Notes: a model not told the origin generated them from the letters alone. Positions 8,991-19,447 are shown, numbered from the stretch's first letter. The stretch is DNA of 64,000 nt from DASZIT01 sp963770635 (GCA_963770635.1 CAVYQI010000004.1:434001-498000); one strand, 5' to 3'. Numbers and translations are program-made.

Positions 8991-10123
8991 TCAGGCGATC
9001 CCGAGTAGCTCCGCGCCGTTGAGCCAGAAGAACCGCTCCTTGGTGTCGTCGTCGAAGGCGTCGAGCTCGGCGGCAAAGCGCTCGAAGGGACGGCGCCCAC
9101 CCTCCGGGTGCGGGTAGTCGGTCGAGAACATGAACAACTCAGGACCGCACTGCTCGATGAGCCAGGCGGTGTCCTCGAACGAGAAAGGCGTGAAGCGCAC
9201 CTGGCGTCGCAGGTACTCGGAGGGCAGCATGGGCAGGGCCTTGAGGTCAGGCTCCGATCTGGAGAAGGACCGAAAGGCGTGGTCCACATTGCGGAGTAGG
9301 CCCGGCACCCACGAGGCGCCCAACTCGATGGCGCCGCCGCGTAGGCCCGGGTGGCGCTCGAAGACACCGTCAAGGGCCAGGCAGGCCAGGAACCGTTCGG
9401 GCGAATGATGCAACACAGGAAAGTCCTTGGCCCGAAGGTTCTCGCCGCCGCCCAGCCAGTCCTTGGGCCGCGGGCGTCCGTTGTTGTGGAAGGCCTTGGG
9501 CAGAAGCTTGCCGCCACCGACATGGAGGACGAAGGGCACGCCCGCCTCGGCCAGACGGGCCCACACCGGGTCGACGTCGACGTGCGCGGGGAGAAGTCAC
9601 CGGGGGCGTCGGAAGGGATCCACACCGCCGCCACGCCTTCGGCGAGCGCCTGCTCCAGCACGTCGGCCGCGAGAGCCGGGTCCCGCAATGGCAGGAAGCC
9701 CACGGCGTTGAGACGCGGGTCGTGGCGGCAGAAGTCGACCATCGCACGGTTGAGCGCACGGGTGCCGCCGTAGAGCAGCTCGAGATCGTCGCTGCTCGTG
9801 AACTGCGACAGCGAGAAGGTGGGGAACACCAGCTGGGCCGAGATACCGAGCGCGTCGAGCACCCGGGTGCGCACGTCGGCGTCCAGCGCACCGGGCGCCA
9901 TCCATCCTTTCGGACCGGTGATGACGTCGGCGGTGACATCCTCGTCGCGCTGTTGCGCCCACAGTTCCGGCAGCGACGACATGAGCTCGGCGGCACCCGA
10001 CCCTGCCTTGTCGAAGCCGAGCGGGCGCAGTCGGTCGCGCACCTGGGGTTCGGCGTAGGCCGGGAGCCACTCGTCGACCTCCATGAGGTGGCTGTCGGCG
10101 TCGAATACGGCAGAGGTGCGCAT
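8991..10123 (-). CDS. Amidohydrolase family (ACMSD-like TIM barrel), one frameshift
   Basis: Metal-dependent amidohydrolase-2 family protein of about 376 residues, split by one frame break near 9590. The amino-terminal part begins MRTSAVFDADSHLMEVDEW, with the family's early metal-binding strand. The carboxy-terminal part reads VWARLAEAGVPFVLHVGGGK through FMFSTDYPHPEG, which carries the catalytic aspartate. Restoring one G gives a continuous protein. GGAGGGGGA precedes the ATG at 10123. Two relatives lie at 36.8-39.0 kb. Family members are decarboxylases or hydrolases of small acids; the substrate is unknown. Confidence 0.82.
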
Positions 10124-10469
10124 GGACTCCCCCTCCAATGGCGATGTAACGGCGATGACGATGATGCTAATCGGAGGCGGCTGGCGCTGCCGGTCGGCCG
10201 ACGGCAGCCGTCTCGGGGTGGGACCCGATCCGACCCTCCCGTCCCACCACGATAGGCCTGCTGGTCCTCGGGCGAGCGATTGAATGGCTGCACTGGAGGC
10301 ACGCCCCCATCCTGCCCGCTGGGTCCCGAACGCGCGAGCAAAGTGGTTCATCGGGGCAGACCACTCTGGCCGGAACATCCCCGTGTCGGCCACGAGCCCG
10401 TGACACACTACTGGCGACCACGGGCCGTTCGGTTCGCCGTCGGCCCTCCGAGCACGGAGGTTCGTGAGA
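10124..10469. other. Divergent intergenic region, amidohydrolase / aqpZ
   Basis: 346 bp between two divergent genes, so it must carry two promoters. A near-palindrome at 10187-10207 (CTGCCG...CGGCAG around a TCGGCCGA core) can fold as a hairpin or serve as a binding site. No coding frame or RNA gene was recognised. Confidence 0.4.
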
Positions 10470-11270
10470 ATGAGTGCACGCAAGCTGTTCGCTGAATGTC
10501 TGGGAACCGCGCTCCTGGTGTTCATCGCGGTCGGGGTCGCCACCCTGTCTTTCGGGAAGTGGGCTTCCGGGCCGCTCATCGGTGGCTCCGCCGGGACCAG
10601 CGTCGCCGCCGGCGTCGTCGCCACCGCGCTGGCTTTCGGGCTGGTGCTGTTGATCCTTGCTTATGCCCTCGGGCCGATCTCCGGCTGCCATGTCAACCCG
10701 GCCGTGACCATCGGGTTCGTGGTCAGCGGTCGGATGTCCGTTTTCGAGGGCCTCAGTTACTGGGTGGCCCAGGTGGCCGGGGGGATCATCGGCGCCGGTG
10801 CTCTCTACGAGGTGTTCCGCTCGACCACCCTCTACTCCAAATCCGGCACCGGCCTCGGCACCGACGGGTGGGGAAAGCACTCCATGATCGGCATCCCCTG
10901 GGGCGGGGCGTTTGCCGCCGAGGCCATCCTCACCTTTCTTTTCGTGCTGGTGGTGCTGGTGGTCACCAGCCGGATCGGTAACTCCAACGTGGCCGGGGTG
11001 GCTATCGGCTTCGCGCTGGCCACCGTCCACCTGATCGGCATCCCGATCACCGGAACGTCGGTCAATCCGGCCCGCAGCCTGGGGCCGGCGATCTTCGTCG
11101 GGGGCGATGCCCTCCACCAGGTGTGGCTGTTCATCGTGGCCCCGCTGGCCGGCGGCATTGTCGCCGCCCTGGTGCATCGCTTCCTGGTGCCGGCCGAATC
11201 CGATCAGGCCATCGCCCTCCCCGGCGACGAGGCCGATCGAGAAGCAACCCAGGCCGCTCCGGCCGGGTAG
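10470..11270 (+). CDS. aqpZ: Aquaporin Z-type water channel
   Basis: Major-intrinsic-protein channel of 266 residues with six hydrophobic helices and both half-helix motifs, GCHVNPAVTIG and GTSVNPARSLG. The selectivity-filter residues of E. coli AqpZ are matched: Phe in ALAFGL, His in ATVHLIG, Thr in the pre-NPA loop (GTSV) and Arg after the second NPA. That predicts a narrow water-selective pore rather than a glycerol facilitator. The ATG at 10470 has GGAGG 9 nt upstream; the GTG at 10464 is too close to it. The hydrophilic tail of about 20 residues is extra. Confidence 0.92.
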   Translation: MSARKLFAECLGTALLVFIAVGVATLSFGKWASGPLIGGSAGTSVAAGVVATALAFGLVLLILAYALGPISGCHVNPAVTIGFVVSGRMSVFEGLSYWVAQVAGGIIGAGALYEVFRSTTLYSKSGTGLGTDGWGKHSMIGIPWGGAFAAEAILTFLFVLVVLVVTSRIGNSNVAGVAIGFALATVHLIGIPITGTSVNPARSLGPAIFVGGDALHQVWLFIVAPLAGGIVAALVHRFLVPAESDQAIALPGDEADREATQAAPAG

Positions 11271-11369
11271 CTCGTCGCGACTCGCTTCCCATGGATACAA
11301 GCGCTTGACAGGCGGCCATCGCTCGTCAATGATCACGCCACCAATTACATGGCAGGAGGGTGACAACAG

Positions 11370-12065
11370 ATGTCGAAGCTGCGAGTGGCAACTCTGGTGT
11401 TCTTCGTGGGTATGGCGGCGGTCGGGGTGACCGCCTGCAGCAGCAACTCGAGCAGCCCGACCACCACCGCCAGCGCCTCCGCCACCAAGGCGGCGTTCTG
11501 CGGGTTCAACACCACCCTGGACAAGGCGTCGTCAACCGTCACCTCGGCCGCCGACTTGTTGACGGTCCTCAAGGCGAACACGGCGGCGCTCAATGGCTTC
11601 GCCAACAACATCCCAAGCGGGAGCATCCAAGCCCAGGCTCAGGCGCTCGTCGCCGCGGCCCGAGCCGCGGTGGCCGCCAACAACGTCAACTCGCTAAACG
11701 ATCCCTCGTTCGCGGCCGACGGTGCGGCCGTCGACACCTTCTGTGGCGAACAGGGCAACGGCACCGCGCTGCCGGCGGACTTCGGGACCGGAAAGGGTAC
11801 CGGATTCTGCAATGACGAAGCGACCCTCTCCAACGGGTTGGGGAACGCCGCTACCCCGGCCGACGCCGTGACGTTCCTCAAGGCCAACCAGTCCACCATC
11901 AACGATTTCGCCGCCAACATCCCGAGCGCGGTCCAAAGTGATGCCCAGTCCCTGGTCACCGCGGCCAATGCGGCTATCGCCGCCAACGACGGGACTCTGA
12001 TCCAGACCCAGGCCGTGAGTACGGCGGGGAACAATGTGGATCTCTACTGCGGAGTGAACCACTAG
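11370..12065 (+). CDS. Secreted lipoprotein with tandemly duplicated domain
   Basis: 231 residues with a lipoprotein signal peptide (lipobox VTAC, Cys at about residue 23) and a Ser/Thr/Ala-rich linker. Two homologous modules of about 85 residues follow, each opening with FCG or FCN and closing with a Cys-Gly pair (TFCG and YCG). Shared internal pieces are LKANTAALNGFANNIPS versus LKANQSTINDFAANIPS. Conserved cysteines at each module's ends suggest a disulfide per module. GGAGGG lies before the ATG. No family recognised; an envelope-anchored binding or structural role is only a guess. Confidence 0.75.
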   Translation: MSKLRVATLVFFVGMAAVGVTACSSNSSSPTTTASASATKAAFCGFNTTLDKASSTVTSAADLLTVLKANTAALNGFANNIPSGSIQAQAQALVAAARAAVAANNVNSLNDPSFAADGAAVDTFCGEQGNGTALPADFGTGKGTGFCNDEATLSNGLGNAATPADAVTFLKANQSTINDFAANIPSAVQSDAQSLVTAANAAIAANDGTLIQTQAVSTAGNNVDLYCGVNH

Positions 12066-12255
12066 GGCTCGCGGCGTTGAACACCGGCGGAGGGCGGAAA
12101 TCGCCGTCCGTCGCCAGCGGGCTGGATGGACCAGCATTGAGGGTTCTGGTTCTCTGCATAGCACCGTAATCTGGGACCGTGTTCTTCAGCCCTGCATTCA
12201 CTGAACAGTTAGAGACTGAGCTGACCTCGCGTTCCCAGCCGACCGGAATGAGCTG

Positions 12256-14553
12256 GTGACCGGCCCCGCCCGGGCCGCCGTCCACGGGATGCCCCGGATC
12301 GGAGCCGGCCGATCCCTCAAACGGGCGCTCGAGGCGTACTGGGCGGGGAGAATCCCGGGCGAGGAACTGCACGGCTCGGCTTCTCGGATCCGGGAACAAA
12401 ACTGGCAGGCGCTGTCCGACGCCGGCATCGACTTCCTCCCCTCCAATGACTTCTCGCTCTACGACCACGTGCTGGACGCAGCGGTGATGATCGGGGCGGT
12501 TCCTGACCGCTTCCGCCCGAACCGCGAGCCCCTCGACCTCGACCGCTACTTCGCCATGGCCCGGGGCGGGAACATCGACGGGCAGCCGGCCGCCCCACTC
12601 GAGCTGACCAAGTGGTTCGATACCAACTATCACCATCTGGTGCCCGAGTTCGGGGGCACAGCCGCCTACGCCCCCGACACTTCGAAGCTGCAGGGCGAGC
12701 TCGACGAAGCCGCCGCCCTCGGCATCGTCACCACCCCGGTGCTCCTGGGCCCGCTGACGCTGCTGCTCCGGGGATCCCATCCCCCCGGGACCGGACCCCT
12801 CGACCGGCTCGAGCCGGTGGTGCGCGCCTATGGGGAGGTGCTGGCCGAGCTCGGGCGCGCCGGCGTTTCCTGGGTTCGTTTCGACGAGCCGGCCCTAGTC
12901 GAGGACCGCGATGCCGAGGAGCTGCTGGCCCTGCAGCAGGCGTACCGGCAGTTGGCCGAGCGCGGCGACCGACCCCGGCTGGTGGTCTCGACCTACTTCG
13001 GGCACGTCGGTTCCGCGCTGCCGGTGCTGGTCGATCTGCCGGTGGAGGGAGTCGGGCTCGACTTCTGCCGGGGGGCCGAGAACCTCGAGCTCCTGCGGGC
13101 CGCCAGTGGGCTGGGCGCCAAACTGCTGATGGCCGGGGTGGTCGACGGGCGCAACGTGTGGGCCAACGATCTGCACCGCTCGTTGGAGTTGCTCGACCGG
13201 TTGGGTGATCTGTCCGACGAGGTGGTGGTGTCCACCTCGTGTTCCCTGCTGCACGTTCCGTTGAGCCTCCGCACCGAGCCCGATCTCCCCGCCGAGGTGG
13301 CCCCCTGGCTGGCCTTCGCCGAGGAGAAACTCGCCGAGGTCAACACCCTGGCCCGGGGCCTCGGACTCGGACGGGAGGCGGTGGCCGAGGAGCTCGACGC
13401 CAGCCGGAAGATCCGCCTGGCCCGGCAGCATTCGGGACGGGTGGTGGATGACGCCGTCCAACGGGCCGCGGGCTTCGTGGCGTCCGATCCCCGCCGGTCA
13501 TCCGGGCCCGAGGCCCGGGCCGCCGCCCAACGCCAGCGGCTCGGCTTGCCCCTCCTGCCCACCACCACCATCGGATCGTTCCCCCAGACCCCGGAGCTGC
13601 GTTCGGCCCGGGCCGGATGGCGGGCTCACCGCATCGACGACCACGCCTACCTGGCATCGTTGCGCGACGAGGTCGATCGGGTCATCCGCATCCAGGAGGA
13701 CATCGGACTCGACGTCCTGGTCCACGGAGAACCCGAGCGGGATGACATGGTCCGCTACTTCGCCGATCAACTGACCGGGTTCGTGCTGCCGGTGGAGGGA
13801 TGGGTGCAGTCGTACGGATCCCGATGCGTCCGGCCTCCGGTGTTGGTCGGCGACGTGTCCCGCCCCCAACCGATGACCACCGACTGGGCCGGCTACGCCC
13901 AGTCCCGAACTTCGAAACCGGTGAAGGGGATGCTCACCGGTCCGGTGACCATGCTCCGGTGGTCCTTCGTGCGCGACGACCAACCCGAGTCGGAGACCGT
14001 CCTGCCACTGGCCCTGGCCATCCGGGACGAACTGGTCGATCTCCAGTCCGCCGGCATCGCCGTCATCCAGGTGGACGAGCCCGGACTTCGGGAGGGCCTG
14101 CCCCTTCGCACCGGCGAGCACGCCGGCTATCTGGCCTGGGCGACCCGGGCGTTCCGGGTGGTGACCGCGCCGGCCGACCCTCACACCCAGGTCCACACCC
14201 ACATGTGTTACGCCCAACTCGGGGACATCGTCGATGCCTTGGGTGAGCTCGACATCGACGTGGTGTCGTTGGAGGCCGCCCGCTCGGGCATGGTGTTGGC
14301 CGCCGACCTGAAGGCCGCCGACTTTCAGGGTGGGGTCGGGCCGGGTGTCTATGACGTCCACGCCCCGGGCGTCCCGGCGGTGGCCGACATCGAGAGGTCG
14401 CTTGGCCGGGCCGTCGATGCGCTCGGCCCCGATCGGGTGTGGGTCAACCCCGACTGCGGGCTGAAGACCCGTCGTTATGACCAGGTGATCCCTGCCCTCG
14501 AGCACATGGTGGCGGCCGCCCGGGAGCTACGGACGGAGCTCGAGACCGGCTGA
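12256..14553 (+). CDS. metE: Cobalamin-independent methionine synthase
   Basis: 765-residue 5-methyltetrahydropteroyltriglutamate-homocysteine methyltransferase, full family length, catalysing the last step of methionine synthesis without B12. The amino-terminal half starts at MPRIGAGRSLKRALEAYW; the catalytic half starts near LPTTTIGSFPQT. Zinc ligands are His649, Cys651, Glu673 and Cys734, each offset by 8 from the E. coli enzyme. The GTG at 12256 gives the normal amino-terminal length. The 190-bp leader shows no cobalamin or SAM riboswitch that I recognise. Confidence 0.95.
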   Translation: MTGPARAAVHGMPRIGAGRSLKRALEAYWAGRIPGEELHGSASRIREQNWQALSDAGIDFLPSNDFSLYDHVLDAAVMIGAVPDRFRPNREPLDLDRYFAMARGGNIDGQPAAPLELTKWFDTNYHHLVPEFGGTAAYAPDTSKLQGELDEAAALGIVTTPVLLGPLTLLLRGSHPPGTGPLDRLEPVVRAYGEVLAELGRAGVSWVRFDEPALVEDRDAEELLALQQAYRQLAERGDRPRLVVSTYFGHVGSALPVLVDLPVEGVGLDFCRGAENLELLRAASGLGAKLLMAGVVDGRNVWANDLHRSLELLDRLGDLSDEVVVSTSCSLLHVPLSLRTEPDLPAEVAPWLAFAEEKLAEVNTLARGLGLGREAVAEELDASRKIRLARQHSGRVVDDAVQRAAGFVASDPRRSSGPEARAAAQRQRLGLPLLPTTTIGSFPQTPELRSARAGWRAHRIDDHAYLASLRDEVDRVIRIQEDIGLDVLVHGEPERDDMVRYFADQLTGFVLPVEGWVQSYGSRCVRPPVLVGDVSRPQPMTTDWAGYAQSRTSKPVKGMLTGPVTMLRWSFVRDDQPESETVLPLALAIRDELVDLQSAGIAVIQVDEPGLREGLPLRTGEHAGYLAWATRAFRVVTAPADPHTQVHTHMCYAQLGDIVDALGELDIDVVSLEAARSGMVLAADLKAADFQGGVGPGVYDVHAPGVPAVADIERSLGRAVDALGPDRVWVNPDCGLKTRRYDQVIPALEHMVAAARELRTELETG

Positions 14554-14563
14554 AGCCTGGCGC

Positions 14564-15946
14564 TCAACCCACCGAGAGCGGCGCCAGCTGGGCTTCGGTG
14601 GGCTCGCTACAGCAGAACCACGACTCGGTGAGCCGGGCCCGGGGCCCGGAAGGGCCACTCGAAACCGCTCCGGCGACCGGGAGGGGCCGGACGGTCGTGG
14701 CCCGACCGCGGATCAGCTGGTCGATCTCCGCGAACGTCCGCGCGGATTCCTGGTCGACCCGGGCTTCGACCCGGGCCGACAGTTCCTGTTGCAGTTGGTC
14801 GACGGCGGCATCGGGATGCGACCAGGTCCAGCCCAGGCGGTCGGCGTCGAATGGGCCGAGATGCGGCGTCAGCTCCGGCCGGTCGAGGAGGAGCGAGCCC
14901 TCGGGCAACAGGAGCCGCACCGTGAACTGCACCGGGTCCACGTTGGGCGACCAGGTCGTGGACGATGACGAAGTCGAGGAGTTCGACCAGTCCGTCGATG
15001 GTCGTCCACGGGGTGAACGGCAACCACGACGGGCGCACCTCGATGCCGTGGCGACGCAGCAGGATGACCGCCTCGGAGGCGTCGGCGACGGTGTGGCCCT
15101 TGTCGAGGTAGCCGAGAATCGTGTCGTCCACCGACTCGAAGGCGGAGACCACGAACAGGCAGCCGGCGTCGGCCAGCTCGGGCCAGACGTCGGAGTGGCG
15201 CAGGACGTGTTCGACCTTGACGGTGCAGTCGAAGGTGAGCCCCGGGTGGCGCCGGTGGATGGCCGCGACCACCCGGCGGGAGTGGTGCGGCGCATTGAGG
15301 AAGTCGGGATCGGAGAAGGTCAGGTGCCCGGCCCCGGCCGCCACCAGCTGGTCGACGTCGGCCAGCACCGTGGCCTCCTCCACCGGCCGCACCCGGCCGT
15401 CGTAGACGACCGGCACCGGGCAGTGCCGGCAGCGGTGCGAGCAGCCCCGGCTCGCCTCCACCGAGCCGACCAACCGCTCCTCGCTCGCCGATGGCCAGCC
15501 GGGTGTAGCGGTCCAGGGCTGGCAACCGGTGGCGAACCGGGATGCGGCGCCGGTCCCCGAGCCAGCTGGACGACCGGGCCGGGCTCGTGACCGTCGGCCC
15601 AGGCCAGCAGGCCGGGTTCGTACTCCCCGGCGATCACCGCGTCGGCCGGAGACCGGACGGTGAGGTCACGGCTCACCGTGGCGTAGAGGCCGTAGAAGCA
15701 CAGGGGGAGCTCGGGTCGCCGGGCCCGGACCGACTCGGCCACCTGGAGGGCCAGCCGCATGGCGGTGTGCATCGGCACCGAGAAGGCCACCCGGTCGGCC
15801 CAGTCGAACTCGGCCACCGGGATCGGGTCGACGGCTACGTCCACACACCGGACCTGGTGACCGGCCGCCGCCAGCGCCGCCGCCGGCTTGGCCAACCCCA
15901 GCGGCTGGTGGCCCAGCTCGTAGGTGGACACCAGGAGGACTCGCAC
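14564..15946 (-). CDS. B12-binding-domain radical SAM protein with CCSEP carboxy-terminal motif (frameshifted)
   Basis: About 460 residues. The first 130 (MRVLLVSTYELGHQPLGLAK...) resemble a cobalamin-binding Rossmann domain. The radical SAM core carries the [4Fe-4S] motif CSHRCRHC (CxxxCxxC), followed by HLTFSDPDFLN. The protein ends WFCCSEPTEAQLAPLSVG; the CCSEP tail resembles the CUAEP/CCAEP-tail radical SAM (seleno)proteins in NCBI annotation, with Cys where some relatives have selenocysteine. Frame breaks lie near 14940 and in 15470-15560; conserved segments in neighbouring frames fit one gene. It follows an ATP-grasp gene by 10 nt on the same strand. Reaction unknown. Confidence 0.75.
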
Positions 15947-15956
15947 ATCGGCGAGG

Positions 15957-17202
15957 TTAGCGGTGGCCGACCCCTCCGCCGATCGGGACGTCGCGGAGCT
16001 CGACGTCGAGACAGGACTCCGCCCGGCGCAAAGCCGCCTCGACCGCTTCGGCAGTTTCGCCCCGGGCGAAGATGAAACCGAGATAGCGGTCGCCGTCGGG
16101 GAGCGGAACGACTTCCCGTCCCAACGGGATGCTGATCTCGAGACCCACCACCCCGTCGACGGCCCAGCGCCTGGTCCTGGCCCGACACCCGGCTCAGTAT
16201 CCCCGCCGATCGGATCGGGAGCATCATCACTCCGGAGGCCGGGTCTCCCGGGTGAGCCCGTCCAACCCCATGCCGAGGGCGTGGCGGAGGATGACCTCCT
16301 CGAGGCTGACCCCCGCCCCGAACCGCAGGGAACGGGAGCACAGGCCGCCGATCGAACGGGCGGCCAGCTCGAGGATCGTCAGTTCGCCGGTGGCGCCGAT
16401 GCGCAACTCGGCGTGCACCGGCCCTTCCCGGAGACCCAGCGACTCGCCGGCCCGGGCGGTGAGCTTCTCCACCTCGGTCAGCGTGGGGCACGGCTGCCGA
16501 GACGGCGTGACGTAGATGGTCTCCTCGAAGTACGGGCCGTCCAAGGGGTCGGGCTTGTCGAAGACGGCCAGCACCTCGAGCTCCCCGTCGACCAGCAGCC
16601 CCTCGACCGCCACCTCGGCCCCGGGCACGAAACCCTCGACCACCAGGGGCTCCGGGCAGTCGCCGAGGATGGCCCGGATGCGGGACGCCGCCTCGGCCGC
16701 CGCGGGTCGTCGTCGACCCGGATGACCCCCTGGCTGGCCGCCCGGGAGATGGGCTTGACCACGCAGGGGTAGCCGATCTCGGCGCAGGCCGCCACCGCAT
16801 CGGCGCCGGGCGGAACCACGACGGAACGAGGGCTGCGGGACCGTCGGCCTCCTCCAGGCGCTGGCGCATCGTCGGCCTTGTCCCGGGTGGCCGCCACCGC
16901 GTCGGGCGGATTGTGACGGAGGCCCAGCCGTTCGGCCGCCAGGGCCGCGACCACGACCCCCTGGTCGTCGACGGCCACCACGGCGTCGAGCGGGCGTCCG
17001 CTGGTGCAGCTCGACGATGGCCTTCACCGCCGCCTCCGGAGCCGCCAGCGGCACCACCACGGCCCGGTCACCCATCGACCGCGGCCATCGCCTGGCGGCG
17101 CTCGGACCCGACCACCACCTCGACCCCCAGGCGGGCGGCGGCGGCGATGAAGTCCGGGGCCCGGTAGGTGGCGGTGGGCAGCAACAAGAGAACTCGTCCC
17201 AT
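15957..17202 (-). CDS. ATP-grasp ligase-like protein (multiple frameshifts)
   Basis: About 415 residues once four or more frame breaks are bridged. Recognisable parts are the amino-terminal Rossmann-like start MGRVLLLLPTATYRAPDF, the ATP-grasp lid (PCVVKPISRAASQGVIRV), the central ATP-binding part (LVVEGFVPGAEVAVEGLLVDG), the metal-binding region (GPVHAELRIGATGELTILEL) and a biotin-carboxylase-like tail (PLPDGDRYLGFIFARGET). ATP-grasp enzymes join a carboxylate to an amine or thiol through an acyl phosphate. It is first in an operon with the radical SAM gene. The substrate is unknown; peptide or amino-acid ligation is possible. Confidence 0.75.
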
Positions 17203-17247
17203 AGCCCTATGATGCACGTATCCGACAAGTTCCGAGGCGCAACCATC

Positions 17248-17902
17248 ATGAGTGACGCCGAGACCGACAAGTTGACGGTCCTGCGGGCGACCGATGCTGC
17301 GGTCGCCATGGTGTCCGAGCTGCGGGCCAGCGAGGACGACCAGGAGTCGCTCGCCCTCTGGGTCGAGATCACCGGAACCAACGGGAACGCCTACAGCCTA
17401 CGACATGTACTTCCAGCCCTTCGCCGACGCCCAACCGGCCGACTGGTCCGATCTCGCAAGGTGACCTCAAGGTCGTGGTGCCGGCCGACAGCGTGGCCAA
17501 CATGACCGGGGCGATGCTCGACGTCAACAGCGACGGCGGCGAGACGGGGATGGTGATCAAGAACCCCAACCAGCCCCCGGTGGCCTGGCCAGCCCGGCCA
17601 TGGCCGGACCCCCGGCCGATCTCAGCGGGGACGTGGCCCAGCGGGTCCTCCAGGTGTTGGAGGCACAGATCAATCCGTCCATCGCCGCCCATGGCGGCCG
17701 TGCCGACCTGGTGGCCGTCCAGGACGACGCCGCCTACCTCCGACTGAGCGGAGGATGTGCCGGCTGCGGGATGGCCACGGTGACCCTGAGCCAGGGCATC
17801 GAGGTGGCCCTGCGCGAATCGGTCCCGGAGATCACCAAGGTGATCGACGTCACCGACCACGCCGCGGGTACCAACCCGTATTACGAGGCCGCCAAGAAGT
17901 AG
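17248..17902 (+). CDS. nfuA: NfuA-type iron-sulfur cluster carrier (frameshifted)
   Basis: About 215 residues across three reading frames. The amino-terminal part is a degenerate A-type (HesB/IscA-like) domain ending around VVVPADSVANMTGAMLDV. The carboxy-terminal NifU-like domain (QRVLQVLEAQINPSIAAHGG) carries the CAGC cluster-binding motif at about 17757. Such proteins hold a [4Fe-4S] cluster at a dimer interface and hand it to target enzymes. Breaks lie near 17402, 17460 and 17575. It is divergent from the ATP-grasp/radical SAM operon, whose radical SAM product needs a [4Fe-4S] cluster; a link is only suggestive. Confidence 0.82.
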
Positions 17903-17906
17903 CCCG

Positions 17907-18639
17907 TCACACCGGCAGGAAGCGACGGGCGTCCTCGGCGGCGTAGGCGGCCACGATGGCATCGATGGCGGCCGTCGCCTCGATCCGCTCGATGACATCC
18001 TGCAGCCGGCTGGCCGGGATGGCACAGGTCATCTCCGTCCGCGGCATGTTGGTGCGGGTGCGGCTGAGCATGCAGCCGACGCTGGCCGCCACCTCACCCT
18101 GCTCCTTGGCCATCGCCACGATGTGGCATTGGGGCTTGCCGCTGATGTGGAGGCCGGGAAGCGCGTCGGAGAGCACCATCAACTGCTTGCCGTTGACCCG
18201 GATCAGGACCACGTCGGGGTCGACCGGCGTCTCCGCCAGTGGCCCGTAGGTCACTGCGCCCGGCCGCTCGGTCACCGCCGGGATGTCGGGGACCATCTCC
18301 ATGGTCACCCAGCCCGACTCGAGCAGGGTGGCCACGTCGGAGCGACCGGCCACCTCGTCGAGGGTGGCGAAGCCGTGGGTGAGCAGTCCCACGCTGCAGT
18401 TGCCGTGGTCGGCGGCCACCGTGGTGAAGGTCCGGTCGGCGGCCTTGGTCCAGAACACGCACCCGGCCGGCACCCGCCCGGTTCGCCCGTCGGGCGTCGG
18501 CTCCGGCATCGGCGCGTCGTAAGGATCGACTCCGGCCGGGGGCTGGCTCCGAGAAGGTGATGGCGATCGGTTCGGTGGAGAGGCCCAACGCCGAGGTGAT
18601 GGCGGCGGCGGATTCGGTCCAACGGTTGAGAGTGCTCAT
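17907..18639 (-). CDS. DUF169 family protein (one frameshift)
   Basis: About 243 residues. The start MSTLNRWTESAAAITSALGL is in one frame and the rest (VPAGCVFWTKAADRTFTTVA onward) in another; the break is near 18535. DUF169 proteins are uncharacterised and carry conserved cysteines, here in GCVFW, HGNCSVG, PQCHIVA and GCMLSR, which may bind a metal or cluster. The stop lies 4 nt from the converging nfuA stop. No function is assigned. Confidence 0.72.
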
Positions 18640-18728
18640 GGGCCCAGTATTACCGACCGCCACGACCGGTAAAACACCAGACCGGCCACCGATCGCGCCG
18701 GGCAGGACGGTGACTATCGTCGAGTGGC

Positions 18729-19340
18729 ATGACTCCGGAGTGGAAGCCATTGCTCGAAGCCGGCGCCGACCCCGACCCGCGGGTGCAATTCGGCCGATGG
18801 TTCAAGGAGGCGGCCGTCGTCGTCCCCCACCCGGAAGCCATGGCGGTGGCGACGGCCGACATCCACGGACACCCGTCGGTGCGGATGGTGCTGCTCAAGG
18901 GTTGGGATGCGGACGGATTTGTCTTCCACACCAACTTCGACAGCCGAAAGGGCCACGAGCTCGGCGAGAACCCCTACGCCGCGCTGCTCTTCCACTGGGA
19001 TCCGCTGGGCCGGCAGGTACGTATCGAAGGTCCCGTGGATCACATCCCCGAACGCGACTCCGACGCCTATTTTCAGACCCGGCCACGGGGTGGGCAGATC
19101 GGGGCTCGAGCTTCGCGCCAGAGCCAAACCGTCCAAAGCCGCGACGAGTTGGACCGGGAGGTGAAGATCGTCGAGGCCCAATTTGCCGGGCAGGAGGTTC
19201 CCCGCCCGCCGTGGTGGGGAGGCCTCCGGGTGCAGCCCCGGCTGTTCGAGTTCTGGCAGAACCGGGAGGATCGTCTCCACGACCGGCTCCGGTACACGCC
19301 GGCGGGAGACGGGTGGCAGATGGATCGCCTGCAACCCTGA
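18729..19340 (+). CDS. pdxH: Pyridoxamine/pyridoxine 5'-phosphate oxidase
   Basis: 203-residue FMN flavoenzyme forming pyridoxal 5'-phosphate, the last step of vitamin B6 synthesis and salvage. Typical features are HPSVRMVLLKGWDADGFVFH with FMN and substrate contacts, SRKGHELGENPYAALLFHWD, ARASRQSQ in mid-protein and the carboxy-terminal end (LFEFWQNREDRLHDRLRY) that places the substrate-phosphate-binding arginines. Length matches the family. Confidence 0.94.
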   Translation: MTPEWKPLLEAGADPDPRVQFGRWFKEAAVVVPHPEAMAVATADIHGHPSVRMVLLKGWDADGFVFHTNFDSRKGHELGENPYAALLFHWDPLGRQVRIEGPVDHIPERDSDAYFQTRPRGGQIGARASRQSQTVQSRDELDREVKIVEAQFAGQEVPRPPWWGGLRVQPRLFEFWQNREDRLHDRLRYTPAGDGWQMDRLQP

Positions 19341-19447
19341 GGGTGTTTGGGGGGAGGTGTGGCGGGCACGGCAGCCCTCCGGAAGTCCGGTTTGAACCTG
19401 CTCGTGCCGGGGAACAACCTTCCCACCACTCAACGAAAGGACTTCAC

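Noticed and set aside
12066..12255. Possible cobalamin or SAM riboswitch before metE
   Set aside because: No B12-box or SAM-aptamer core that I recognise in the 190-bp leader.
14607..14612. UGA-encoded selenocysteine in the radical SAM tail
   Set aside because: The tail reads Cys-Cys from TGC TGT in the domain frame; no in-frame TGA is present at that site. The nearby stop belongs to another frame.
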